A stretch of DNA of 64,000 nucleotides from Micromonospora nigra (GCF_900091585.1 NZ_FMHT01000003.1:2967501-3031500), one strand, 5' to 3'. Counted from the first letter of the stretch, positions 48,328 to 55,932 are shown. The notes: a model not told the origin generated them from the letters alone. Numbers and translations: made by a program.

Positions 48328-48642
48328 TCAGGCGTCGCGCTGGTGGCGGTGCCGACGACGCCCGCCGGCCGTGTCGTCGGCGAGGGTGTCGGGTAGGTCG
48401 TCAAGCCACTGGTGAAGTCGGCGCTTGGGGATGAGCCACCGCCCGCCAAGCTTCATGGCCGGGATCTCGCCGGAGCGCACGAGGGCGTAGGTGGAGCCAA
48501 GAGACAGGGAAAGGATTTCGGCTGTCTCAGCGACGGTGTAGACGGCGCGGACGACTGGTGCGGTCCGGCCGGTGCAGGTGCCGTCATCGCCGGTCTGGGT
48601 GGTGTCGGCGGGGCGTTGGGGGAACGGGATGACCGTACTCAC
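48328..48642 (-). CDS. xis: Excisionase-like helix-turn-helix DNA-binding protein
   Basis: A 104-residue protein. GTG start 48642 with AGGAGG 8 nt upstream. Residues 33-85 form the MerR/excisionase winged HTH (VYTVAETAEILSLSLGSTYALVRSGEIPAMKLGGRWLIPKR split across two helices), then a short acidic segment and a basic tail (GGRRRHRHQRDA). These proteins bend DNA at attachment sites to favour excision. Same strand as and upstream of int, the usual order. Confidence 0.82.
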   Translation of the reverse strand: MSTVIPFPQRPADTTQTGDDGTCTGRTAPVVRAVYTVAETAEILSLSLGSTYALVRSGEIPAMKLGGRWLIPKRRLHQWLDDLPDTLADDTAGGRRRHRHQRDA

Positions 48643-48893
48643 GGGTGCTTCCTCCTGGGGTGGCGGCTTGTCGAGGGTCGGTAAAGGGGGCCGACCTGGG
48701 CAGGGGTTCAGACCCGGTCAGCGGTGAACCGGTCGACCCGCTTCGTGATGTTGGAACCCGGGCTTCCGTACACCGCCAGCAGCGCGAACCCTCACCGCCG
48801 CTGTCCCGACTGAACTCACCAGGGATCGGTCGCGGACACCCGGGCCTGCCCGGCGGGTCCACCCGTGGCCAGGTGACCCGCCAGGCGGACCGG

Positions 48894-49313
48894 TCAGACC
48901 GCCGCCGCGATGCCGGCCCGGCGGTCCGCGAGCGCGTGCCACAACCGGCCGGCCATGCTGTGCGACCGGTCGAACCGGCGAGCGTCACCCCACAACCGGT
49001 TGTGCTCGACCGCAGCGGTCCGCTTCGCCGGGCGGTCCGGACCGAAGTGCTTCCGGTTCACCAGCGCCTGCGACTGCTCTTCCAACCGCCGGATTGCCAC
49101 GACGCCCATCCGGGCCAGGCCATCGATCGCGTACGCCAGGGGGTCTTCCTTCACGCCCTGCGGCCGGTCGGTCGGCATCTCCGAGCAACGGACCGCCAAC
49201 GCCAGCTCGCCGTACGACAACGCCGCAACCTCGTCCACACTCGGCGACGTGAACGCCAACGGCCAACCAGCGTTGTCAGCAGCCGACGCAGCGGCGGTAG
49301 TCTTGACCTGCAT
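48894..49313 (-). CDS. Uncharacterised element protein (139 aa)
   Basis: A soluble 139-residue protein I cannot place. ATG 49313 follows GAGAGGA by 8 nt, preferred over the longer frame starting 49397. Composition is balanced (no membrane helix, no low complexity); segments such as GELALAVRCSEMPTDRPQGVK, DPLAYAIDGLARMGVVAIRR and RFDRSHSMAGRLWHALADRR look helical with amphipathic runs. It lies between xis and the divergent small HTH gene, a place where similar elements often carry small control or mobilisation genes. About 250 bp without a gene separate it from xis. Confidence 0.6.
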   Translation of the reverse strand: MQVKTTAAASAADNAGWPLAFTSPSVDEVAALSYGELALAVRCSEMPTDRPQGVKEDPLAYAIDGLARMGVVAIRRLEEQSQALVNRKHFGPDRPAKRTAAVEHNRLWGDARRFDRSHSMAGRLWHALADRRAGIAAAV

Positions 49314-49399
49314 CTTCGTGTCCTCTCCACAGGGAACGGGTTGATGCACTGGCCTCGGCGGGGTGGCACCCCCGCCGGGGCCGCTTGCATAGGTCATAC

Positions 49400-49460
49400 G
49401 GTAGCCGGCTACCCGCTAGCTGTCTAGCCGTGTCGCCGGTAGCCGTCTAGCCGCTATGCT
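49400..49460 (+). promoter_or_regulatory. Promoter with repeated operator-like motifs for the small HTH gene
   Basis: GTCTAGCCG at 49422-49430 and 49445-49453, and GGTAGCCG at 49400-49407 and 49438-49445, precede a TATGCT -10 box at 49455-49460. The -10 ends 7 nt before ATG 49468, suggesting leaderless mRNA. CTAG recurs here as in the int-xis gap. Confidence 0.5.
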
Positions 49461-49467
49461 GTCCGGC

Positions 49468-49665
49468 ATGACGGCTCTTGAGGATCTCCAGAAGCTCGCT
49501 GAACGGGTTCGTGAAGCCAGCCAGGCGCTCGAAACCCTGCGGCAGCAGCGTGACGCGCTGATCCGCGACGTGCGCCGCTCGACCGATCACACCGTGCCCG
49601 AGATTGCCGAGGCGGCCGGCGTGTCGCAGGCGACGGTGAAGACGGTCGTCCGTGGTGTTCGTTGA
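49468..49665 (+). CDS. Small helix-turn-helix protein
   Basis: A 65-residue protein: an N-terminal amphipathic helix rich in Glu/Arg/Leu (EDLQKLAERVREASQALETL), likely a coiled coil for dimerisation, followed by a short resolvase/LacI-like HTH (TVPEIAEAAGVSQATVKTVV). ATG 49468 fits a leaderless transcript; ATG 49456 is the alternative. Probably the compact regulator of the element; targets unknown, but CTAG-containing repeats in its own promoter are candidates. Confidence 0.7.
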   Translation: MTALEDLQKLAERVREASQALETLRQQRDALIRDVRRSTDHTVPEIAEAAGVSQATVKTVVRGVR

Positions 49666-49816
49666 TCTCGTTGGCATGTAACGAGGAAAGCCGATATCGG
49701 CAGTGGTCAGCACCATGTGACGACCCATGTGAAGTTCGGCAACCCATGCGGGCGTATCCCGCCGTGCCACCTCACCGGTACCGTCCCAGGTAGGTGCCCT
49801 GGGGAGGGACAGACAG

Positions 49817-51178
49817 TTGAGCGAACCGAATGACGCTCTGGCAGCACTCGTACACCGGGCGGGGTTCTCGTGGGCCGGGCTGGCGAGGCGCATCAACGAC
49901 CTTGGTGCCAGCGAAGGGCTTGCCCTCCGGTACGACTACACGGCCGTCAACCGCTGGGTAAAGCGCGGCGAGACACCGCGATCACCGGTTCCGACGCTGC
50001 TTGCGCGGGCACTATCCGAACGGGTAGGTCGACGGGTGAGCCCGTCCGACTTCGGCATGATCGAGGAAGAAACCCTTGCCGCGCGAGGGTTGAAGTACGG
50101 AGACGATCCGCACGCAACCGTCGATACGATCATCGATCTCGGGAGAGCTGACGTGAAGCGCCGCGAAATCGTGAAAGCGCCGTTCGTGCTGGCCGCACTC
50201 GGTGCGCCTAGCCGAGACTGGCTCCTAGCCACGCTTGACGAGACGACGACCGAGCGCGGGCCGCGCCAGGTGGGCATGCGCCAGGTGGCAGGCATCAGGG
50301 AGATGTTCGCGCTTTTTCAGGACATGGACGTGATGCGCGGTGGTGGGCACGCGCGGACCGCGCTGGTCGAGTACATGCAGAGCTACGTTCTGCCCTTGCT
50401 CAAGCGAGAGCACGAACCGGCCGTTCGGCGCGCGCTCTACGAAGCCGCAGCGGAGCAGTCGTATCTGGTGGGCTGGATGGCGTACGACGATGGCGAGCAC
50501 GGGTTAGCGCAGCGGTACCTGATCCAGGCGCTGCGCTTGGCGCAAGCGGCCGGTAGCGCAGCTCTTGGAGCGCACGTACTTGCCGGCATGTCCGATCAGG
50601 CGAACCTACTCGGCCATCCGCGTGAGGCGCTCATGCTGGCACGCGCTGGCCGCCACGGTCTGACCGAAGGTGACTCACCCGCCTGCCTCGCTGATCTTCA
50701 CATTCTTGAGGGGCGTGCACTCGCGGCTCTCGGAGAGGCTTCGGCCGCGGCCGCGTCGGTCGTCAGGGCCGAGCAGGTGTTTGGGCGGGTGGTTCACGAC
50801 GACGAACCGGCCTGGGCGAAGTTCATCGACGCGCCGTACATCTTTGGCGAGGCCGCACACTGCTTCCGTGACCTTGGCCGGCCCTCGGAGCTTGAGCGCT
50901 TCGCCAGTGAGTCCGCTGCCGGTGCTCGGCGGCAGGGCCGAGCCCGGCGCGGGGCGCTCAGCGAGGCCGCGCTCTCAATTGCTGACCTTGACCGCGCCAA
51001 CGTCGAAGCCGCTGCGTCGCGTGCGGCGCACGTCGTGGACCTGGCCGCGTCGGTCAACTCATCGCGGGCTATCGAAACGGTGCGCGACCTGCAACGGCGG
51101 ATGAAGCCTTTCGGCAACCTGCACGAAGTCCAGCGGTTCAACGCACGGGCCGGAGCGCTACTCGGCTTAGCTGCGTAG
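49817..51178 (+). CDS. HTH transcriptional regulator with TPR-like C-terminal region
   Basis: A 453-residue protein starting at TTG 49817 after GGGGAGGGAC. Residues 1-75 form a Cro-like HTH with a long loop (GLARRINDLGASEGLALRYDYTAVNRWVKRG), the style found in large actinobacterial regulators of integrative elements and development. Residues 150-440 are all-helical with TPR-like pairs (YEAAAEQSYLVGWMAYDDGEHGLAQRYLIQAL; CLADLHILEGRALAALGEA). Such proteins often sense peptides or nucleotides. It is the largest non-integrase gene of the element and a likely control gene for excision or replication. Confidence 0.75.
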   Translation: MSEPNDALAALVHRAGFSWAGLARRINDLGASEGLALRYDYTAVNRWVKRGETPRSPVPTLLARALSERVGRRVSPSDFGMIEEETLAARGLKYGDDPHATVDTIIDLGRADVKRREIVKAPFVLAALGAPSRDWLLATLDETTTERGPRQVGMRQVAGIREMFALFQDMDVMRGGGHARTALVEYMQSYVLPLLKREHEPAVRRALYEAAAEQSYLVGWMAYDDGEHGLAQRYLIQALRLAQAAGSAALGAHVLAGMSDQANLLGHPREALMLARAGRHGLTEGDSPACLADLHILEGRALAALGEASAAAASVVRAEQVFGRVVHDDEPAWAKFIDAPYIFGEAAHCFRDLGRPSELERFASESAAGARRQGRARRGALSEAALSIADLDRANVEAAASRAAHVVDLAASVNSSRAIETVRDLQRRMKPFGNLHEVQRFNARAGALLGLAA

Positions 51179-51232
51179 CGGCAGGGCCGGGGGCAGTCTG
51201 GAACGGCTGATCTGCCCCCGGCCGAGGTGCTA

Positions 51233-51388
51233 CTAGTCGATGAACAACGCCGCGAAGGTGGCCGCAGCGGCAACTAGCGTCGCCACCGCCGTGACCAGGG
51301 CCGTTACGGCAGCAAGGTAGCTGATCCGATGTGCTTGTTGGTCATCGCTTCGCTTGGTCTGTTCACGCCGGGTTGCTAGCCTGGGCAC
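51233..51388 (-). CDS. Small single-pass membrane protein
   Basis: A 51-residue peptide starting at GTG 51388, chosen because GAAGGAG lies 5-6 nt upstream. A basic, hydrophilic first half (RLATRREQTKRSDDQQAHR) is followed by one helix (YLAAVTALVTAVATLVAAAATFAALF) ending in Asp. Strong ribosome site and topology argue for a real gene. Its stop converges on the regulator. Function unknown. Confidence 0.6.
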   Translation of the reverse strand: MPRLATRREQTKRSDDQQAHRISYLAAVTALVTAVATLVAAAATFAALFID

Positions 51389-51519
51389 TCGTTCTCCTTC
51401 GCTGGTTCGTTGGCTGCGGATCAACACGGAGTTCACTGCGGCACCCGTTCCTTAGGCGGGTGCCGCTCCGTGTCTCTAGAGGTTCTACACGACTAACGGT
51501 CACACCTTGGTGACCAACC

Positions 51520-51671
51520 TGTGGATGCTTACAGCCGTGTAAGTCCTCCTGTCGAAGATCGAAGCACTCGACCGGCGCGTCGTCCAACAGGGTCGGTGGA
51601 CGAGCCTGTGGACACTGGGTGGACAAACATGTGTGCAACGTGTGGACAGCCTGTGGGCGGGCGGTGGATGT
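51520..51671 (+). repeat. Row of seven DnaA-box/iteron-like motifs
   Basis: TGTGGATGC 51520, GGTGGACGA 51595, TGTGGACAC 51607, GGTGGACAA 51618, TGTGGACAG 51641, TGTGGGCGG 51652 and GGTGGATGT 51663, all in the same orientation, followed within 80 bp by A-runs. Resembles a small replication origin; this is inference. Confidence 0.55.
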
Positions 51672-51884
51672 CGCCCTTCGGAAGCACGCTGACCAGCAAG
51701 GATGTAATCCCCACCCTGTGTACAAAAAGTTCCTGCGGTCTCGGGAAAAAAACTCGTGCGGTGGCGTCGGCAATCACTAAACCCGCCGGTAACTTGTGCC
51801 GCGAGCGGGAATGTGTACCTAGTCGGAGTCAGCAAATCGTCAGCAAGAGCGCCGACAGTCCTTGTGGCTAAACACCAAAAGACG

Positions 51885-51943
51885 ACAGGCGCTGGGCGAT
51901 CAGCGACAGGAGACATCGCCTGTCAACATCGCCCAACGCCTGT
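51885..51943. repeat. 16-bp inverted repeat beside the right attachment site
   Basis: ACAGGCGCTGGGCGAT (51885-51900) and ATCGCCCAACGCCTGT (51928-51943) pair with one mismatch; the 27-bp spacer contains a further ACAGG...CCTGT pair. It ends 5 bp before the 46-bp repeat, as expected for integrase or Xis arm sites. Confidence 0.7.
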
Positions 51944-51948
51944 GAGCC

Positions 51949-51994
51949 GCCTTTGCAAGGCAGGGGTTAGGGGTTCGAGTCCCCTGGGCTCCAC
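51949..51994 (+). repeat. Attachment repeat, right end (att)
   Basis: Exact copy of 46575-46620. Flanking bases differ on both sides (C before, C after, against T and T at the left copy), so the identity is exactly 46 bp. It lacks the 5' half of the tRNA and is not a tRNA gene. Confidence 0.93.
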
Positions 51995-52171
51995 CAGCAC
52001 GAACACTGGTTGATCTCGGTTCCGAGTACAGCCATCCGTACAGCCAAGCGACTCCCGCGAAGAGACCAGCTGCTTGGGGGTCGATCAACGTCCCCGGCGG
52101 CGGAGCGGGCCGAACCGGGTGATCTGACAGCCAGTCCGACCAGGCCCGGTTGCCGCCCGCCGCTCGGCGAG

Positions 52172-52321
52172 TCAGTTGAGGCTCACCAGGTCGTCAAGAG
52201 CGCCGGCCCAGACCCGCTCGGCGGTCATCTCGGGTGCCACGACGATCCATCGCTCCTCGAAGACCAGGGTTCCGCAGACGAGGCAGTCGCAGGGCTGCTG
52301 GTGGAGCACCGCGTCGCACAC
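52172..52321 (-). CDS. Possible zinc-ribbon micro-protein or 5'-truncated remnant
   Basis: On the minus strand an open frame from GTG 52321 encodes 49 residues containing CDAVLHQQPCDCLVCGTLVF, then EERWIVVAPEMTAERVWAGAL. With the codons just upstream (TCLV before the GTG) the pattern is CxxC...CxCxxC, a zinc-ribbon-like arrangement, but a TGA lies 9 codons upstream of that, so the first Cys is outside any normal start. It may be a truncated gene left beside the integration site, or a real short protein with an unusual start. No ribosome site is seen. Confidence 0.4.
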   Translation of the reverse strand: MCDAVLHQQPCDCLVCGTLVFEERWIVVAPEMTAERVWAGALDDLVSLN

Positions 52322-52626
52322 AAGGCACGTACGGTCTGGAGCTCAGGCCCCCGTCTAAGGCCACGTCAACCGCATCAAGACAATCAAGCGGCATATGTAC
52401 GGCCGCGCGAACCTCGGCCTCCTCCGCAAACGCGTCCTGGCCACCCCATGAACCGTCGTCGCGAAGATCAATCACAGAATGTGTGCCAGACAGTTCTCAG
52501 GCGGAACAGACACCGTTCCTGATCGGGAGTCGGTGTACGGGGTCAACGGGCACTCCTCATGCCAGCAGGGACTGTCGCCGGACGCGGTCACTGGAGCTCT
52601 GGCGCGACGGCTGGTCGCCGACCTGA
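52322..52626. other. Intergenic stretch without a recognisable gene
   Basis: 305 bp between the micro-ORF and the MFS gene. Short open frames exist on both strands but have no family resemblance or ribosome site. I see no repeats or clear terminators. Confidence 0.5.
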
Positions 52627-53817
52627 TCAGGCGGCGACCCTCTCGACCCTCGATGCAGTCACCGCTTGCCGCAACGCCGGCGTGAGAACGAGCGTCACCA
52701 GCAGCGACGCGATCGCCATGACACTCATCGCCGCACCTATCGGCATGAACTGTGCAACAAGACCAGCGATCGTTGCACCTACCGCCTGCATGGTGAGCAA
52801 ACCGGACGTGTGCAACCCGAGCGCCTGGCCCCGCATGTCGTCCGGGATGAGCGCGATGAGGAGGTCCTGCAACAGCAACCCCGCGCTGAACCCCGCGGCG
52901 GCAACCGCCAGGAGGAGCGCCGCGACTGGCACCGGCAGAGGAAGCACGAAGAGGAGAATCGGAGCCGCCAGGAGCAGGCGCAGCGGGGTGACCAGACGTG
53001 ACCGTAGCCGTCTGGGCACGAAGCGGCCCACGATGGTGTCGCCGGCCAGCATCCCCAGCGCCGTGGCCATGAACAGCACACCGGCAGACGCCGGTGCGTA
53101 CGGCACATAGAGTGCCTGGCACCCCACGATCAGCCCGTTCGGGACCCAGAGCGCGAGGTAGATGTGGCGACGGGCGGGCAAGGACCACAGTTGGCGGTTG
53201 ACCCGCCAGGTTTCGCGAACTGACGGTCGTCCGGTGGCACGCGGTGCGCGGGCGGTCAGACCGAACCGCACGATAGCCGCTCCGACGAGGTAGAGACCGG
53301 CGCTCACCAGCAACGCCTGCCGGGGCGACAGGACAGCGATCAGGGCGCCGCCGAGGGCGTACCCGATGATCTGCATAACCCCGACCAGCATGTTGAAGAC
53401 GGAGCGGGCGAGGATGTAGGCATCGTCCGGCACGATCTCCCCCAGCAGGCCCCAGCGCACCCCGCCGGTTACCGAGTTGACCAGGCCGAGACTGAAGATG
53501 ATCAGGAACATCGCCAGGAGCGGCATTCGTGGTGCGGCCAAGCTGAGCGTGCCCACCGCGAACAGAAGCGCAACCGCGACCAGCGCGGTCCGTGGCGGTA
53601 GTCGGTCTGCTGCGGAGAGCAAGGTGGTGGCGCCTACCACCTGGGCGAAGGAGGAGCCGAACAGAGCCAGAGCGGCCAGCAATGGCGAGCCAGTCGCCGC
53701 ATAGACCAGCGTGCTGAGCGCTAGTCCGCTGGCCATCGTCGCAGCGATCTGCACGGCGCTGGCCGCGAGGAGCGACCGGAAATCCGGGATCCGGAACAAC
53801 TCACCATACGTACGCAT
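52627..53817 (-). CDS. MFS transporter, probable drug exporter
   Basis: A 396-residue 12-helix major facilitator. The first helices (SLLAASAVQIAATMASGLAL), an MFS-A-like loop (SAADRLPPRTALV) and two six-helix halves separated by a charged loop (RAPRATGRPSVRETWRVNRQ) are visible. It belongs to the MFS_3/enterobactin-exporter-like group often called macrolide or multidrug exporters. A regulator is transcribed divergently 58 bp away, so expression is probably ligand-controlled. Substrate unknown. Confidence 0.82.
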   Translation of the reverse strand: MRTYGELFRIPDFRSLLAASAVQIAATMASGLALSTLVYAATGSPLLAALALFGSSFAQVVGATTLLSAADRLPPRTALVAVALLFAVGTLSLAAPRMPLLAMFLIIFSLGLVNSVTGGVRWGLLGEIVPDDAYILARSVFNMLVGVMQIIGYALGGALIAVLSPRQALLVSAGLYLVGAAIVRFGLTARAPRATGRPSVRETWRVNRQLWSLPARRHIYLALWVPNGLIVGCQALYVPYAPASAGVLFMATALGMLAGDTIVGRFVPRRLRSRLVTPLRLLLAAPILLFVLPLPVPVAALLLAVAAAGFSAGLLLQDLLIALIPDDMRGQALGLHTSGLLTMQAVGATIAGLVAQFMPIGAAMSVMAIASLLVTLVLTPALRQAVTASRVERVAA

Positions 53818-53875
53818 GACCGGCAGTCTCGATCTCTCGGAAGAGGGAAGCTAGAGTTTCGCAAGGAGGCGAAAA

Positions 53876-54871
53876 ATGGGTGTGTGGCAGATCGGTACGG
53901 ACACCCTGGCGCAGAGCCGGTTCACCGTGTCCGCCCTCGCCGAGACCATCGCGAACCTCCATATCCTGGACGGGCGGGCGGCGGCCCCCGGACGACGGGC
54001 TCACTCCCGTGCCCAGATCGCCGCCTACCGAGAACGGCTCGCCGCTGATCCGGTGGTCGCCCTGTTTGTTCGGAACGTAGTCAAGGCGAACTGGATGCCT
54101 GACTTCATGAGCCCGCCGCCGAGCCCGGAGGATCGGACCTTCCACGACGAGCTCCGATCGGTTCGCCAGACGCCCGCCGTGGTCGCCCTCGCCGAAGTGG
54201 CTACTGCGTTGGGCGGCTCGGTCCCTCCGGCGCTGGCCGTACCGGACCTGCCGGACCGGGTCGCCGACCTGACCCAGTGGGTGTGGAGCCACACCGTCCG
54301 GCCATACTGGCCGAGCCGACGGCGGATCTTCGAGGCCGACATCGTGTCCCGAACCCAACAGATCAGCGTTGGAGGTTGGGCCACCGCCCTGAGCGGCATG
54401 CGGCAGGGAATGCGCTGGCTGGGCGACGGACGACTACAGATCAACACGTACGAGCACCCGCCACGCGACCTCGCCGACGCGCAGCTGCTGTTCATACCGA
54501 CCACGGCACAGCGCGGCTGGGTGGCTTGGGACCAGCCGCACCGGTACGCGGTGGTGTACCCCTGCGCCGGTCTGTTCGCCGAAGCCGGACAGACCATGGC
54601 GCCCCGCGCACTCGGTGCGCTCCTCGGCCCGGTCCGGGCCGGTCTGCTCAACCAGTTGGACACACCGAAGAGCACCACCCAGCTCGTCGCCCTGAGCGGC
54701 TATGGACTGGGTACGGTGGGCCGCCACCTCAAGATCCTGCTCGACGCGCGGCTGGTCCACCGTCGCCGCTCCGGGCGGTCCGTCCTCTACTACCGGACCT
54801 CCACCGGCGACCAGCTCGTCCGTGTCCAGACGGAAACGGACCCGTCCTCGGGCAGACGTTCCGACCACTGA
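53876..54871 (+). CDS. ArsR-type regulator with DUF5937 domain
   Basis: A 331-residue protein; AAGGAGG lies about 7 nt before ATG 53876. Residues 1-235 resemble DUF5937 (starting VWQIGTDTLAQSRFTVSALAET), a putative ligand-binding half; residues 245-320 are a C-terminal ArsR winged HTH (LLNQLDTPKSTTQLVALSGYGLGTVGRHLKILLDARLVHRRRSGRSVLYYRT in two helices). ArsR domains are usually N-terminal or alone, so this fusion is a known actinobacterial class. Divergent from the MFS exporter, which it most likely represses. Confidence 0.8.
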   Translation: MGVWQIGTDTLAQSRFTVSALAETIANLHILDGRAAAPGRRAHSRAQIAAYRERLAADPVVALFVRNVVKANWMPDFMSPPPSPEDRTFHDELRSVRQTPAVVALAEVATALGGSVPPALAVPDLPDRVADLTQWVWSHTVRPYWPSRRRIFEADIVSRTQQISVGGWATALSGMRQGMRWLGDGRLQINTYEHPPRDLADAQLLFIPTTAQRGWVAWDQPHRYAVVYPCAGLFAEAGQTMAPRALGALLGPVRAGLLNQLDTPKSTTQLVALSGYGLGTVGRHLKILLDARLVHRRRSGRSVLYYRTSTGDQLVRVQTETDPSSGRRSDH

Positions 54872-54907
54872 CCGGCGGCCCTCACTGGACGCGGCCGACG
54901 GCGCGCG

Positions 54908-55732
54908 CTACGAGCCGCCCCGGCCGAAGACGGCCAGCGCCTGCCGTACCGCGTGCGCGAACATGTCCGGGTCGCCGTGGAAGATCCCGGACCGGCGGGG
55001 ATGATTGACCACGACTTCAGTGAAACCCAGTTCATGGCAGCGACCTACCACGTCGACGAAACGCTCGACCGACCCGTACGGATCCGGCACCGCCCTGCTC
55101 ACGTTGACAAGTCTGCCGATCCGCTTCGGATCGCGCCCGGCCTGCTCACACGCGGCGGTCAGCTGCCCGACCTGACGCCGGAGCATCTCCCACCCGTCCG
55201 CCTCGGACCGCTCACCCGGTCGACCAGTGTCCCCGATCGTCACCCAGGTCTCGGCGAACCTGGCGGCCAGGCGGAAGCCCCGCGGTCCACTGGCCGCGAG
55301 CGCGAACGGGACCCGCGGACGTTGCACGCAACCCGGCACCATGTCCGCCTCCACCGCCTGGTAGTAGGCCCCGTGGAAGGTGGTGCGCGATTGACGCAGC
55401 AGCGAGTCGGTGAGCGTCACGAACTCCTCGAACCGGTCGCCGCGGCGTACGCCGTCGGCCACGCCCATCACCCGCGTGTCCGCACCGTCCGCCGCTCCGG
55501 CCCCGATGCCCAGGACGAGCCGTCCACCGGAGATCTCGTCCAGGGTCATCACCTGCTTGGCCATGAGCACCGGGTGACGGATGTTCGGCGACGCGACGAG
55601 CGTGCCGAACCTGATCCGCTTCGTTACGGCCGCGACCGCGGTCAGCGTGGTCAGGGAGTCGTACCATGGCTCTCCCCGTAGAGACCGCCGACTCAGAGCG
55701 CGGATGGGGGAGGATCCGCGGCCGGACTTCAC
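54908..55732 (-). CDS. LLM-class F420-dependent oxidoreductase, N-terminally short
   Basis: A 274-residue luciferase-like monooxygenase fold. Landmarks: IRFGTLVASPNIRHPVLMAKQVMTLDEISGGRLVLGIGAG, then PRVPFALAASGPRGFRLAARFAETWVT. Members of the group normally have about 45-50 more N-terminal residues that form the first beta-alpha unit and part of the cofactor pocket; here the open frame starts inside that part and the preceding codons read straight from a PIN-domain relic's stop. So the gene may be truncated and its product inactive, or use a missed start. Flanking sequence is decayed. Confidence 0.65.
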   Translation of the reverse strand: MKSGRGSSPIRALSRRSLRGEPWYDSLTTLTAVAAVTKRIRFGTLVASPNIRHPVLMAKQVMTLDEISGGRLVLGIGAGAADGADTRVMGVADGVRRGDRFEEFVTLTDSLLRQSRTTFHGAYYQAVEADMVPGCVQRPRVPFALAASGPRGFRLAARFAETWVTIGDTGRPGERSEADGWEMLRRQVGQLTAACEQAGRDPKRIGRLVNVSRAVPDPYGSVERFVDVVGRCHELGFTEVVVNHPRRSGIFHGDPDMFAHAVRQALAVFGRGGS

Positions 55733-55753
55733 ACACAGTGGTGGGTTCGTGGA

Positions 55754-55932
55754 TCAGTTCCGGCCGGAGCTTGCTACGGGTGGTCCTGCTTGCCTGGCGC
55801 TTCTGAGCAGCCGCCGGTCGCGGGTGACGAAGACGGGGACTGCCGTGCCGGACTCGTTGGTCAGCACTCGGGCGGTGGCCAGGTGGATGGCGTCGACGCT
55901 GCGAACGGGTCCGCCGTCACGCGCCGGCGGAT
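55754..55932 (-). pseudogene. Remnant of a PIN-domain (VapC-like) toxin gene
   Basis: Reading the minus strand up to TGA at 55754-55756 gives the C-terminal PIN pattern: RSVDAIHLATARVL, then VPVFVTRDRRLLRSARQAG and VASSGRN. The N-terminal part with the first acidic residues is missing and no start codon is present; the fragment overlaps the 3' end of the HAD gene in another frame. No antitoxin is visible nearby. Confidence 0.6.

Larger units (their letters stand above)
51389..51948. other. Non-coding right end of the element
   Basis: 560 bp without a convincing gene. Contains GGTCAC/GTGACC (51498-51515), CTTACA/TGTAAG (51529-51544), seven DnaA-box-like repeats (51520-51671), A-rich patches (TACAAAAAG, GGGAAAAAAACTC near 51721-51753) and a large inverted repeat next to the attachment site. 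Confidence 0.6.
46575..51994. mobile_element. 5.4-kb tRNA-Ala-integrated element
   Basis: Bounded by identical 46-bp repeats that start in the tRNA anticodon stem. Contents in order: integrase, CTAG-rich stretch and 17-bp inverted repeat, excisionase-like gene, an unknown gene (all minus), a small HTH gene and a TPR regulator (plus), a small membrane protein (minus) and a right end with repeats. This integrase-excisionase layout resembles actinomycete integrative elements (pSAM2/AICE type), but no replication initiator, FtsK-like transfer protein or phage structural gene is recognisable. It is either a reduced relic or a small satellite that borrows functions. Confidence 0.88.

Noticed and set aside
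51521..51871. 116-codon open frame with a CATCGQ motif in the element's right end
   Set aside because: The frame crosses the DnaA-box-like repeats and A-runs, lacks a ribosome site and has no coherent domain; more likely non-coding.
51949..51994. A second tRNA-Ala gene
   Set aside because: Only the 3' half of the tRNA is present, with unrelated sequence in place of the 5' half; it is the right attachment repeat.
52234..52626. 130-codon plus-strand frame beside the element
   Set aside because: Arg/Ser/Thr-rich antisense-type composition and overlap with the better minus-strand zinc-ribbon frame.
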